Source: Streptomyces sp. NBC_00154 (GTDB taxonomy: Bacteria > Actinomycetota > Actinomycetes > Streptomycetales > Streptomycetaceae). From it: 64,000 nt of DNA. The notes beneath the pieces are model-generated. The model did not search any database. It was not told the DNA's origin and was given only the letters and a program-made list of their open reading frames with translations. The position numbers and the translations under genes were made by a program. Shown here piece after piece: positions 11,219 to 19,356 of this stretch (position 1 is its first letter; every line of letters begins with the position of its first letter). The stretch lies in NCBI RefSeq assembly GCF_026342835.1, contig NZ_JAPEMI010000001.1:682001-746000 (forward strand), in the 5' to 3' direction.

Positions 11219-11261
11219 CGAACGCAACTCGGTTGCCGCAGACGGGCGTTCGAGGAGTTGC
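11219..11261. other. Pair of overlapping, mutually exclusive inverted repeats
   Basis: CGAACGC (11219-11225) can pair with GCGTTCG (11246-11252), while GCAACTC (11224-11230) can pair with GAGTTGC (11255-11261). The left arms overlap, so only one stem can form at a time. It lies 120 nt upstream of the DUF2637 gene and directly behind the FhuF-like gene. It may be a terminator or a switching leader structure; no known RNA family is recognised. Confidence 0.3.
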
Positions 11262-11380
11262 GGCCCATCCGTACGCCCCGTCGCCCCAATGGCATTCTCT
11301 TGCCCCGAAACCCCCTGAGCCCGAAGGGATTTCCGCCACTATGGCGCCCGAAACCCCTAACGCGATGCAAGGGACCGCGC

Positions 11381-12460
11381 ATGAGACTGACCGACATATC
11401 GCTGAACTGGCTACTTCCGGGCGCAGTCCTGCTCGTGGGGGTCATGGCGGCGGTGGCGATGGTCGCGCGCGGCAAGCGCGCCGCTGACAAGTCCGCGGCC
11501 GACGACAGCTGGGAACGCAGCGAGGACCGGCGCAGGCGCAAGGAGGCGCTCTACGCCACCGCCTCGTACGTGCTGCTGTTCTGCTGCGCGGCAGTCGCCG
11601 CCGCGCTCTCCTTCCATGGACTGGTCGGCTTCGGCCGGCAGAACCTCAGCCTCTCCGGAGGCTGGGAGTACCTCGTCCCGTTCGGCCTCGACGGGGCGGC
11701 GATGTTCTGCTCCGTGCTCGCCGTGCGCGAGGCCAGCCACGGTGACGCGGCGCTCGGCTCGCGGCTGCTGGTGTGGACGTTCGCGGGTGCGGCCGCCTGG
11801 TTCAACTGGGTGCACGCACCGCGCGGCATGGACCACGCGGGCGCCCCGCACTTCTTCGCGGGGATGTCGCTGTCCGCGGCGGTGCTCTTCGACCGGGCGC
11901 TGAAGCAGACCCGCCGGGCCGCGCTGCGCGAACAGGGCCTGGTGCCCCGGCCGCTGCCGCAGATCCGGATCGTACGGTGGCTGCGCGCACCCCGGGAGAC
12001 CTTCGGTGCCTGGTCGTTGATGCTGCTGGAGGGCGTACGCACGCTGGACGAAGCAGTCGACGAGGTACGCGAGGACCGGCGGGAGAAGGAGCAGAACCGT
12101 CTCCGCCGGAGGGACCAGGAGAAGCTGGACCGGGCCCACATCAAGGCCCTGAACCGGCAGAACCGGGCCTGGGGCCGGGCCGGCCGGGGCGGTGCCCAGG
12201 TCGACGTACCGGCCATCGCCCCGGCGGCGGGCTCCGCACAGTCCGTCGCGGAACCCGCCATACCGGAGCCGGGACAGCTGCCTCTGCGACCCAGACCATC
12301 CCTGCAAGCCGTGAACGGCACGAGCTCGAAGGGCTCCCCGGACCGGAGCACAGGTGATCCGAGAACCGTCGACCTCACCGCCGAGGACGACACCCAGGCC
12401 CTGCCCCGGCTCGACTCGCTGGAGCGGAAACTCAAGGACCTGGAGCAGCAGTTCGGCTGA
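11381..12460 (+). CDS. DUF2637 membrane protein
   Basis: A 359-residue protein. The first ~200 residues form the DUF2637 membrane domain, with about four hydrophobic helices (LLPGAVLLVGVMAAVAMVA, YVLLFCCAAVAAALSFHGL, the YLVPFGLDGAAMFCSVLA region, LLVWTFAGAAAWFNWVH). A charged helical stretch follows (DEVREDRREKEQNRLRRRDQ) and then a disordered tail. The ATG at 11381 begins just before the first membrane helix. DUF2637 proteins occur on actinobacterial chromosomes, plasmids and integrative elements; function is not known to me. No integrase or att site was found here. Confidence 0.8.
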   Translation: MRLTDISLNWLLPGAVLLVGVMAAVAMVARGKRAADKSAADDSWERSEDRRRRKEALYATASYVLLFCCAAVAAALSFHGLVGFGRQNLSLSGGWEYLVPFGLDGAAMFCSVLAVREASHGDAALGSRLLVWTFAGAAAWFNWVHAPRGMDHAGAPHFFAGMSLSAAVLFDRALKQTRRAALREQGLVPRPLPQIRIVRWLRAPRETFGAWSLMLLEGVRTLDEAVDEVREDRREKEQNRLRRRDQEKLDRAHIKALNRQNRAWGRAGRGGAQVDVPAIAPAAGSAQSVAEPAIPEPGQLPLRPRPSLQAVNGTSSKGSPDRSTGDPRTVDLTAEDDTQALPRLDSLERKLKDLEQQFG

Positions 12461-12509
12461 TCGAGACCCGGTCCGCGGCACCCGGACGGTCAACGTCCGT
12501 GCAGCTCAA

Positions 12510-12573
12510 GGCGGAAGGCCCTGTCCCGGCATCCGACTCGTCCGGACTCCCAGGCCCCTCAGGGCCTTCCGCC
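12510..12573. terminator. 13-bp inverted repeat between convergent genes
   Basis: GGCGGAAGGCCCT at 12510-12522 is perfectly inverted at 12561-12573, with about 38 nt between the arms. The right arm is the last codons and stop of the ATP-binding-protein gene. The position between two convergent genes suits a bidirectional terminator, though the loop is long. Confidence 0.45.
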
Positions 12574-12957
12574 GTCCAGTTCGAACCAGACCACCTTGCC
12601 CAACGCGTGCGCCTTCACGCCCCACGCGTCCGCGAGGCTCTGCACCAGGATCAACCCCCTGCCGTGCGTACCGTCGTCGGCGTTCGGTACGTACGACATG
12701 GGCAGTCCGGATACGAAATCCCGCACCTCGACCCGCAGGGTCGCCGGCACCACGGTCACTGTGACGACCGCGCCGTGCCGCGTATGGACCAGAGCGTTCG
12801 TCACCAGTTCGCTCAGCAGGAGCTCCGCCACTTCGGCCGACTCCTCGTGCCATCGGTATCGTAGGAATTCCCGCAGCGCACAGCGCACTTCGGAGATGTC
12901 CGCCAGATCGGTACGAGCCAGTCTGCGGTGCATTCGAATCAGCTGCTGACGCTCCAT
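12559..12957 (-). CDS. RsbW/SpoIIAB-like ATP-binding regulatory protein
   Basis: A 132-residue GHKL-fold protein (HATPase_c_2). The N box ELLLSELVTNALVHT and the G-type box DDGTHGRGLILVQSLADAWG are visible, which bind ATP/Mg. Streptomycetes carry dozens of such small anti-sigma-factor-like kinases. The ATG at 12957 has GGGGG at a good distance upstream. Neither an anti-anti-sigma factor, a sigma factor nor the common XRE/DUF397 partner is next to it, so its partner is unknown. Confidence 0.85.
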   Translation of the reverse strand: MERQQLIRMHRRLARTDLADISEVRCALREFLRYRWHEESAEVAELLLSELVTNALVHTRHGAVVTVTVVPATLRVEVRDFVSGLPMSYVPNADDGTHGRGLILVQSLADAWGVKAHALGKVVWFELDGGRP

Positions 12958-13168
12958 CGTTTCCCCCGCGTGCACAGTGAATCACCCCCTTCTCGTCGAA
13001 CACCTTCCCGGGATGCATGCCCCGCACGCGGGCTGTCACGCTTGTCGACTCATCAATAAGCACATATGGGGACGGGGCAGCCCTCATGACCTCGGAAACA
13101 CGGCCGACACATTCCCGTTGTCCCGATTAACTTCCAAAAAATTCACACGAGTTGGCGTTGACGAGGAC

Positions 13169-13588
13169 ATGTCTACGCGCGTCATCATGGTGAACATGCG
13201 AATCCCCCCACGGATCACAACGCTCGGCGGTGTCGCCGCCCTCCTGTCCGTCCTCTTCGTCGGCGGTCCGATCACGGCGTCCGCCACCGCCGCCACCACA
13301 TCGGTCGGCAGCATCTGCTACTCGGACCTGCCGTCCCAGGCACACGACACCCTCGATCTCATCGAGGCGGGCGGCCCCTTCCCCTACTCGCAGGACGGCA
13401 TCGTCTTCCAGAACCGGGAAGGCGTGCTGCCCAGCCGGAACACCGGCTACTACCACGAGTACACGGTGATCACCCCGGGCTCGCCGACCCGCGGCGCGCG
13501 ACGCATCGTCACGGGTGAGCAGAGCCAGGAGGACTACTACACGGCCGACCACTACGTCACGTTCGACCTCGTCGACTACGGCTGCTGA
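13169..13588 (+). CDS. Secreted guanyl-specific ribonuclease, RNase Sa family
   Basis: A 139-residue precursor that cleaves single-stranded RNA 3' of guanosine outside the cell. A signal peptide (about residues 1-40, hydrophobic GGVAALLSVLFVGGPITASA) is followed by a mature domain closely resembling Streptomyces aureofaciens RNase Sa: CYSDLPSQAHDTLDLI, GPFPYSQDGIVFQNREGVLP, YYHEYTVITPG, TRGARRIVTGE, DYYTADHYVTF. The catalytic Glu (in QNRE), Arg (in GARR) and His (in DHYVTF) are present, as are the two disulfide cysteines near each end. The start is uncertain: ATGs at 13187 and 13196 also work, and no ideal Shine-Dalgarno is seen. A barstar-like gene follows. Confidence 0.9.
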   Translation: MSTRVIMVNMRIPPRITTLGGVAALLSVLFVGGPITASATAATTSVGSICYSDLPSQAHDTLDLIEAGGPFPYSQDGIVFQNREGVLPSRNTGYYHEYTVITPGSPTRGARRIVTGEQSQEDYYTADHYVTFDLVDYGC

Positions 13589-13691
13589 GGCTCCACCGAC
13601 AGCACCCTCCGGACCGGTCCGCGCCGTAGCCCCCCACCTGCGGCGCGGATCACCGGACCGACGGGACGGCGGTGCCTTGTACGCTGCGCCC

Positions 13692-14081
13692 ATGACCGTG
13701 ACCTATGTGATCGACGGCTCCGAAGTCACCGGACTGGAACGGTTCTGGCAGGTGATCGGCGAGTCGGTGAACGGTCGCGGTGGCTACTTCGGCCGCAACC
13801 TCGACGCCTTCGCGGACTGTCTGAGCGGCGGCATGGGGACACCGGACGACGGCGACTTCGTCATCGAGTGGCGCGACCACGCAAGCTCCGCACACGCCCT
13901 TGGCCACGAGGAGACCGCACGCCACGTGCGCCGACTGCTCGGCCGGGCACACCCCACCAACCGGCCGGCCCTCCAGCGGAGACTGGACGAGGCACTGGCC
14001 GGACACGGTCCGACGCTGTTCGACCAACTGGTGGAGATCATCGAGGAGCGGACCGCGCCCGGCACACTGCGACTGCGCTGA
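13692..14081 (+). CDS. Barstar-family ribonuclease inhibitor
   Basis: A 129-residue cytoplasmic protein with the barstar fold signature: VTYVIDGSEVTGLERFWQVIGESVNGRGGYFGRNLDAFADCL, where GGYFGRNLDAF corresponds to the barnase-contact helix region. It lies 103 bp behind the RNase Sa homologue on the same strand. The likely role is to protect the cytosol against RNase that fails to be exported; barstar-like inhibitors of RNase Sa are known from S. aureofaciens. A C-terminal extension of about 30 residues goes beyond minimal barstar. Confidence 0.85.
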   Translation: MTVTYVIDGSEVTGLERFWQVIGESVNGRGGYFGRNLDAFADCLSGGMGTPDDGDFVIEWRDHASSAHALGHEETARHVRRLLGRAHPTNRPALQRRLDEALAGHGPTLFDQLVEIIEERTAPGTLRLR

Positions 14082-14244
14082 CCGTCGCCGCGCCTGCGGC
14101 CATGCACCCGCGCACCGAGTTCGTATGCCTCCGGTGCCCACCGGGGTACGTCGTCCGTCACGGACCCGCACCAGGGGTGCCCCGCGCGTCGCCGGGGAAG
14201 TGGTGCCATGAGCACCCCGCAGCCGCCGACCCCGAGGAGCCGTG

Positions 14245-17200
14245 ATGCACGACGACCGCACGCTGGTGGAGGGACGCCTGGAGCGGGCCCTCCACCAATT
14301 CATCCGCCCCGCCCAGTACGCGGACCGGTCCCCGCTCGGCCTCTCGGTGTGGCATGCGCCGGGCGAGCCGGTGCCGGTGGCGGAGGCCATGAAGGGAACG
14401 TACGAGCCCTTCGCGACCGGAACCGAGTGGGGCAGGCCCTGGTCGACCAGTTGGTTCCGGCTGGAGGGCACGGTGCCCGAGGCGTGGGCGGGGCGCCATG
14501 TCGAGGTGGTGGTGGATCCTGGTTTCTCCGGTCAAGGGCCCGGCTTCCAGGCCGAGGGGATGCTGTACGACGACGGGGGCGTACCGCTCAAGGGCATCCA
14601 TCCGCACAATCGCCATCTGACCGTCTCGGCCTCGGTGTCGGGCGGTGAGCCGGTCTCCTTGCTGCTGGAGGCGGCTGCCAACCCGGCCGTCCTGGAGCAC
14701 GGCTTCGAGCCGACTCCGCTCGGTGACGTCCTGACGGCGGGCGACCGGCCGCTCTACAGGTTCGCCTCCGCGGACCTTGCCGTGCTGGACGAGGAGGTCT
14801 GGCATCTCGTCCTGGACATCGAGGTGCTGTCCGAGCTGATGCACGAACTGCCCGCCGACCGGTCGCGGCGCCACGAGATCCTGCGGGCGCTGGAGCGGAT
14901 GCTCGACGCCCTGGACCTGCACGATGTGGCGGGCACGGCGGCCGCGGGCCGCGCCGAGCTGGCCGGGGCCCTGGCCCGCCCGGCGTCGGCGAGTGCGCAC
15001 CGGATCTCGGCGGCCGGCCATGCGCACATCGACTCCGCGTGGCTGTGGCCGCTGCGCGAGACGGTGCGGAAGGCCTCGCGTACGTTCGCCAACGTCACCG
15101 CGCTCGCCCAGGACTATCCGGAGCTGGTCTTCGCGTGTTCGCAGGCCCAGCAGTACGCCTGGGTTCGTGATCATCAGCCGCATATCTGGGAGCGGATCAA
15201 GCGGGCGGTGGCGGACGGGCAGTGGGCGCCGGTCGGCTCGATGTGGGTGGAGTCCGATGCCAATATGCCGGGCGGCGAGGCGCTGGCGCGGCAGATCGTG
15301 CACGGGAAACGGTTCTTCGAGCAGGAGTTGGGGGTGGAGACGCAGGAGATCTGGCTGCCGGACTCCTTCGGCTACACGGCGGCCTTCCCGCAGCTGGCAC
15401 GGCTGGCGGGGGTGAAGTGGTTCCTGACTCAGAAGCTGTCCTGGAACCAGACCAACAAGATGCCGCATCACACCTTCTGGTGGGAGGGGATCGACGGGAC
15501 CCGTGTCTTCACCCACTTCCCGCCCGTCGACACGTACAACGCGAACTTTCACGCAAGTCAACTCGCGCATGCGGAGAAGAACTTCGCGGACAAGGGGCGG
15601 GCGACCCGGTCCCTGGTGCCGTTCGGCTGGGGTGACGGCGGGGGCGGTCCGACCCGGGAGATGCTGGAGAAGGCGCGCAGGCTGCGGAATCTGGAGGGTT
15701 CGCCGCGGGTCGAGATCGAGAAGCCGTCGGCGTTCTTCGCGGCGGCCGAGGAGGAGTACGCGGAGCAGGCACCGGTCTGGTCCGGCGAGCTGTACCTGGA
15801 GCTGCACCGGGCGACGTACACCACTCAGGCCAAGACCAAGCAGGGCAACCGGCGCAGTGAACACCTTTTGCGTGAGGCCGAGTTGTGGGCGACGGCGGCG
15901 GCCCTGCGGGCACCCGGATACGCGTATCCGTACGAGACGCTGGACCTGGTGTGGAAGACGGTCCTGCTGCATCAGTTCCATGACATCCTGCCGGGCTCGT
16001 CGATCGCGTGGGTGCACCGCGAGGCCCGTGACACGTACGAACAGGTGCGGGCGGAGCTGGCGGACCTGGTGGCGGACGCGGTGACGGAACTGGGCGCGGC
16101 AGATGGACTCGTTGCGCTCAACTCCTCGCCTTACGAGCGAAGTCAGGTGATCGAACTGGACGCGGAGGCAAGCGCGGTACTGCCGTCCGGTGCACAGGTG
16201 CAGCCGCTGGACGAGTGGCGTACGGCGGTGTTCGCCCGGTCGCCGGGGCTGGGCGCGGGGCTGCTCGACGGATCGGCGGTGCCGGAGCGGGAGGCGGTGG
16301 CGAGCCGCACGGCGGACGACGGGTTCGTCCTCGACAACGGGCTGCTGCGGGTCACCGTCGACCGCGACGGGCTGATCGCGGCCGTCCGCGATCTCGACGC
16401 GCATCGTGAGGTCATCGCCCCCGGCCACCGGGCCAACCTCCTTCAGCTGCACCCGGATCATCCCAACCACTGGGACGCCTGGGACATCGACCGGCACTAC
16501 CGCCGCACCCGCACCGATCTGACCGATGCCGACTCGGTCGAGCTGATCGAGGAAGGGCCGCTGCGGACGGCGGTGCGCGTGGTGCGGACGTTCGGGAAGT
16601 CCCGGATCGTGCAGGAGATCCGGCTGGCCGCGGGCAGCCGGCAGATCGACATCGACACCGAGGTGGACTGGCAGGAGTCGGAGAAGGTCCTCAAGGTGGC
16701 CTTCCCGCTCGATGTGCATGCCGAACGGTCCACGTCCGAGATCCAGTTCGGCCACGTCCACCGGGCCACGCACGACAACACCGGCTGGGACGCGGCCCGT
16801 TTCGAGATCTGTGCACACCGCTGGCTGCGGGTCGCCGAGCCGGGGTACGGAATCGCGGTGCTCAACGACTCGACGTACGGACACGATGTGACCCGGACCC
16901 CGCACGAGTCGGGTCTCGCCACGACCGTACGGCTGACGCTGCTGCGCGCGCCGCACAGCCCGGACCCGGAGACCGACCTCGGCACGCACCGGTTCCGGTA
17001 CGCGCTGGCGCCCGGGGCGGAGGTCACGGACGCGGTCCGCGCGGGGCTCGCGCTCAATCTGCCGCTGCGGGCGGCGGTGGCCCCGGTGGTGCCGTCACTG
17101 GTCACCACCGGGCATCCGGCGGTGACCGTGGAGTCGGTGAAGCTGGCCGAGGACCGCAGCGGCGATGTGATCGTGCGGCTGTACGAGTCGGCGGGCGGCC

Positions 17201-17358
17201 GGGCCGCGGCGACGCTCCGGGTCGGCTTCCCCGTCGTACGGGCGCAGATCACCGACCTGCTGGAGCGGCCCCTGCACGAGGCAACGGCCGATGAGCACGG
17301 TCTCGTACTGGCGCTGCGGCCGTTCCAGATCCTGACGGTACGGCTGACTCCGGCCTGA
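14245..17358 (+). CDS. Alpha-mannosidase, glycoside hydrolase family 38
   Basis: A 1037-residue retaining alpha-mannosidase. The zinc-binding HAHIDSAWLWP motif is near residue 260, and the nucleophile aspartate is in WLPDSFGYTAAFPQL near residue 372. A mid-helical domain and a large C-terminal beta domain (LLRVTVDRDGLI onward) follow, giving the usual family length. No signal peptide is seen, so it acts in the cytoplasm on mannosides taken up or released from glycoproteins. ATG at 14245 is preceded by GAGGAG at 5 nt; GTG at 14242 is adjacent. The gene is followed by MITE copy 2. Confidence 0.92.
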   Translation: MHDDRTLVEGRLERALHQFIRPAQYADRSPLGLSVWHAPGEPVPVAEAMKGTYEPFATGTEWGRPWSTSWFRLEGTVPEAWAGRHVEVVVDPGFSGQGPGFQAEGMLYDDGGVPLKGIHPHNRHLTVSASVSGGEPVSLLLEAAANPAVLEHGFEPTPLGDVLTAGDRPLYRFASADLAVLDEEVWHLVLDIEVLSELMHELPADRSRRHEILRALERMLDALDLHDVAGTAAAGRAELAGALARPASASAHRISAAGHAHIDSAWLWPLRETVRKASRTFANVTALAQDYPELVFACSQAQQYAWVRDHQPHIWERIKRAVADGQWAPVGSMWVESDANMPGGEALARQIVHGKRFFEQELGVETQEIWLPDSFGYTAAFPQLARLAGVKWFLTQKLSWNQTNKMPHHTFWWEGIDGTRVFTHFPPVDTYNANFHASQLAHAEKNFADKGRATRSLVPFGWGDGGGGPTREMLEKARRLRNLEGSPRVEIEKPSAFFAAAEEEYAEQAPVWSGELYLELHRATYTTQAKTKQGNRRSEHLLREAELWATAAALRAPGYAYPYETLDLVWKTVLLHQFHDILPGSSIAWVHREARDTYEQVRAELADLVADAVTELGAADGLVALNSSPYERSQVIELDAEASAVLPSGAQVQPLDEWRTAVFARSPGLGAGLLDGSAVPEREAVASRTADDGFVLDNGLLRVTVDRDGLIAAVRDLDAHREVIAPGHRANLLQLHPDHPNHWDAWDIDRHYRRTRTDLTDADSVELIEEGPLRTAVRVVRTFGKSRIVQEIRLAAGSRQIDIDTEVDWQESEKVLKVAFPLDVHAERSTSEIQFGHVHRATHDNTGWDAARFEICAHRWLRVAEPGYGIAVLNDSTYGHDVTRTPHESGLATTVRLTLLRAPHSPDPETDLGTHRFRYALAPGAEVTDAVRAGLALNLPLRAAVAPVVPSLVTTGHPAVTVESVKLAEDRSGDVIVRLYESAGGRAAATLRVGFPVVRAQITDLLERPLHEATADEHGLVLALRPFQILTVRLTPA

Positions 17359-17383
17359 GCGACCGCCCCGCCCCCGGACCGGC

Positions 17384-17552
17384 TCAGAGCCTGTCGGGTG
17401 ACCTTCGATCGGAGAGCGGACGCGGCATGGTGCGTGCGATTCCAAGGCGCCGGGATGGCCTCGTAGCGGAGCTACTAGGGCATTTCGGCAACGCCGGAAG
17501 CGTGCGTGCCAGGGCGTGGCCGCCCGATCAGAGGTCACCCGGCAGGCTCTCA
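17384..17552. mobile_element. 163-bp palindromic MITE, copy 2, with TCA target duplication
   Basis: The element spans 17387-17549, in the same orientation as copy 1 and differing at 6 of 163 positions. It is flanked by TCA at 17384-17386 and 17550-17552. The right TCA is the complement of the TGA stop codon of the pyruvate oxidase gene. It lies between the convergent mannosidase and pyruvate oxidase genes, where its long hairpin could serve as a bidirectional terminator. Confidence 0.85.
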
Positions 17553-19292
17553 GGGGCGGGGCACGTTCCGCAGGTTGGAGCGGGCCATCTGAAGCATCCG
17601 GCCCACACCTCCGTCCAGCACGATCTTGCTGGCGGAGAGCGCGAACCCGGTCACCATCTCCGCGCTGATCCTCGGCGGGATGGAGAGCGCGTTGGGATCG
17701 GTGACGACGTCGATCAGGGCCGGGCCCTTCTGCTTGAAGGCGTCCTTGAGGGCGCCTTCGAGCTGTTTGGGCTTCTCGACCCGTACGCCGTACGCCCCGG
17801 CGGCCCGCGCGATCGCGGCGAAGTCCGGGTTCTTGTTGGTCGTACCGAACGACGGCAGACCGGCGACCAGCATCTCCAGCTCCACCATGGAGAGCGCAGA
17901 GTTGTTGAACAGGACCACCTTCACCGGCAGGTCGTACTGGACGAGGGTCAGGAAGTCGCCCATCAGCATGGTGAATCCGCCGTCGCCGGACATCGACACG
18001 ACCTGCCGGTTCCGGTCGACGAACTGGGCGCCGATGGCCTGCGGCAGCGCGTTGGCCATCGAACCGTGGCTGAACGAACCGATCACCCGGCGCTTGCCGT
18101 TCGGCGACAGATAGCGGGCTGCCCAGACATTGCACATCCCGGTGTCGACGGTGAACACGGCATCGTCGTCGGCGAGTTCGTCGAGCACCGAGGCGACGTA
18201 CTCCGGATGGATCGGGATGTGTTTCTCGACCTTGCGGGTGTACGCCTTGACCACGCCCTCCAGCGCTTCGGCGTGCTTCTTCAGCATCCGGTCGAGGAAC
18301 TTCCGGTCGGTCTTGGCCTTCACCCGCGGCGTCAGACAGCGCAGCGTCTCGCGGACATCGCCCCACACCGCCAGATCCAGCTTGGAGCGGCGGCCCAGGT
18401 TCTCGGGGCGCACATCGACCTGGACGATCTTCACATCGGTGGGCAGGAAGGCGTTGTAGGGGAAGTCGGTGCCGAGCAGGACCAGCAGATCGCACTCATG
18501 GGTCGCCTCGTACGCGGCGCCGTAGCCGAGCAGTCCGCTCATGCCGACGTCGTACGGGTTGTCGTACTGGATCCACTCCTTGCCCCGCAACGCGTGCCCG
18601 ACCGGGGCCTTCACCCGCTCGGCGAACTCCATGACCTCGGCGTGGGCGCCGGCGGTGCCGCTACCGCAGAAGAGGGTCACCCGCTTCGCCTCGTCGACCA
18701 TCCGGCAGAGCTTCTCGATCTCCTCGTCGCCGGGCCGTACCGTCGGCCGCGAGGTGACCAGGGCATGCTCGATCGACTTCTCCGGCGCCGGCTGGGAGGC
18801 GATGTCACCCGGCATCGAGACCACGCTGACGCCGCCTCGGCCGATCGCGTGCTGAATCGCCGTCTGGAGCAGCCGCGGCATCTGCTGCGGATTGGAGATC
18901 ATCTCGTTGTAGTGGCTGCATTCCTGGAAGAGCAGATCCGGATGCGTCTCCTGGAAGTAGCCGAGACCGATCTCGCTCGACGGGATGTGCGAGGCGAGGG
19001 CGAGGACGGGGGCCATGGAGCGGTGGGCGTCGTAGAGGCCGTTGATGAGGTGCAGATTGCCGGGGCCGCAGGAGCCTGCGCAGGCCGCCAGGCTGCCGGT
19101 GATCTGGGCCTCGGCACCGGCGGCGAACGCGGCGGTCTCCTCGTGCCTGACCTGGATCCACTCGATGGCGGAGTTGCGGCGGATGGCGTCGACGACCGGG
19201 TTGAGGCTGTCGCCGACGACGCCGTAGAGCCTCTTGACTCCCGCCCGGACGAGAATGTCGACGAACTGCTCCGACACGTTCTGCTTGGCCAT
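17550..19292 (-). CDS. poxB: Pyruvate oxidase / quinone-dependent pyruvate dehydrogenase
   Basis: A 580-residue ThDP- and FAD-dependent enzyme converting pyruvate to acetate and CO2 with electrons to quinone. Domain order is N-terminal PYR domain (GVKRLYGVVGDSLNPVVDAI, catalytic Glu in VRHEETAAFAAG near residue 51), central FAD domain, and C-terminal PP domain with the ThDP motif GDGGFTMLMGDFLTLVQYDL near residue 434 ending in NN. The C-terminal tail is compatible with membrane association as in E. coli PoxB. Other enzymes of this superfamily (acetolactate synthase, oxalyl-CoA decarboxylase) fit less well. The stop codon coincides with the MITE target duplication. Confidence 0.85.
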   Translation of the reverse strand: MAKQNVSEQFVDILVRAGVKRLYGVVGDSLNPVVDAIRRNSAIEWIQVRHEETAAFAAGAEAQITGSLAACAGSCGPGNLHLINGLYDAHRSMAPVLALASHIPSSEIGLGYFQETHPDLLFQECSHYNEMISNPQQMPRLLQTAIQHAIGRGGVSVVSMPGDIASQPAPEKSIEHALVTSRPTVRPGDEEIEKLCRMVDEAKRVTLFCGSGTAGAHAEVMEFAERVKAPVGHALRGKEWIQYDNPYDVGMSGLLGYGAAYEATHECDLLVLLGTDFPYNAFLPTDVKIVQVDVRPENLGRRSKLDLAVWGDVRETLRCLTPRVKAKTDRKFLDRMLKKHAEALEGVVKAYTRKVEKHIPIHPEYVASVLDELADDDAVFTVDTGMCNVWAARYLSPNGKRRVIGSFSHGSMANALPQAIGAQFVDRNRQVVSMSGDGGFTMLMGDFLTLVQYDLPVKVVLFNNSALSMVELEMLVAGLPSFGTTNKNPDFAAIARAAGAYGVRVEKPKQLEGALKDAFKQKGPALIDVVTDPNALSIPPRISAEMVTGFALSASKIVLDGGVGRMLQMARSNLRNVPRP

Positions 19293-19356
19293 GGGTGCGT
19301 ATCCTCTCCGCGCCGGCAGCGCGCGCTAGGACTCCATCAACCCATGGCCCGCACGG

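Noticed and set aside
11210..11250. A GATTCGAAC sequence resembling the T-loop of a tRNA, possibly an att remnant near the DUF2637 gene
   Set aside because: The flanking T-stem bases do not pair, no D-arm, anticodon arm or acceptor stem could be built, and no integrase is nearby.
14158..16989. A 943-codon minus-strand open frame
   Set aside because: Antisense of the GH38 mannosidase, whose catalytic motifs are clear.
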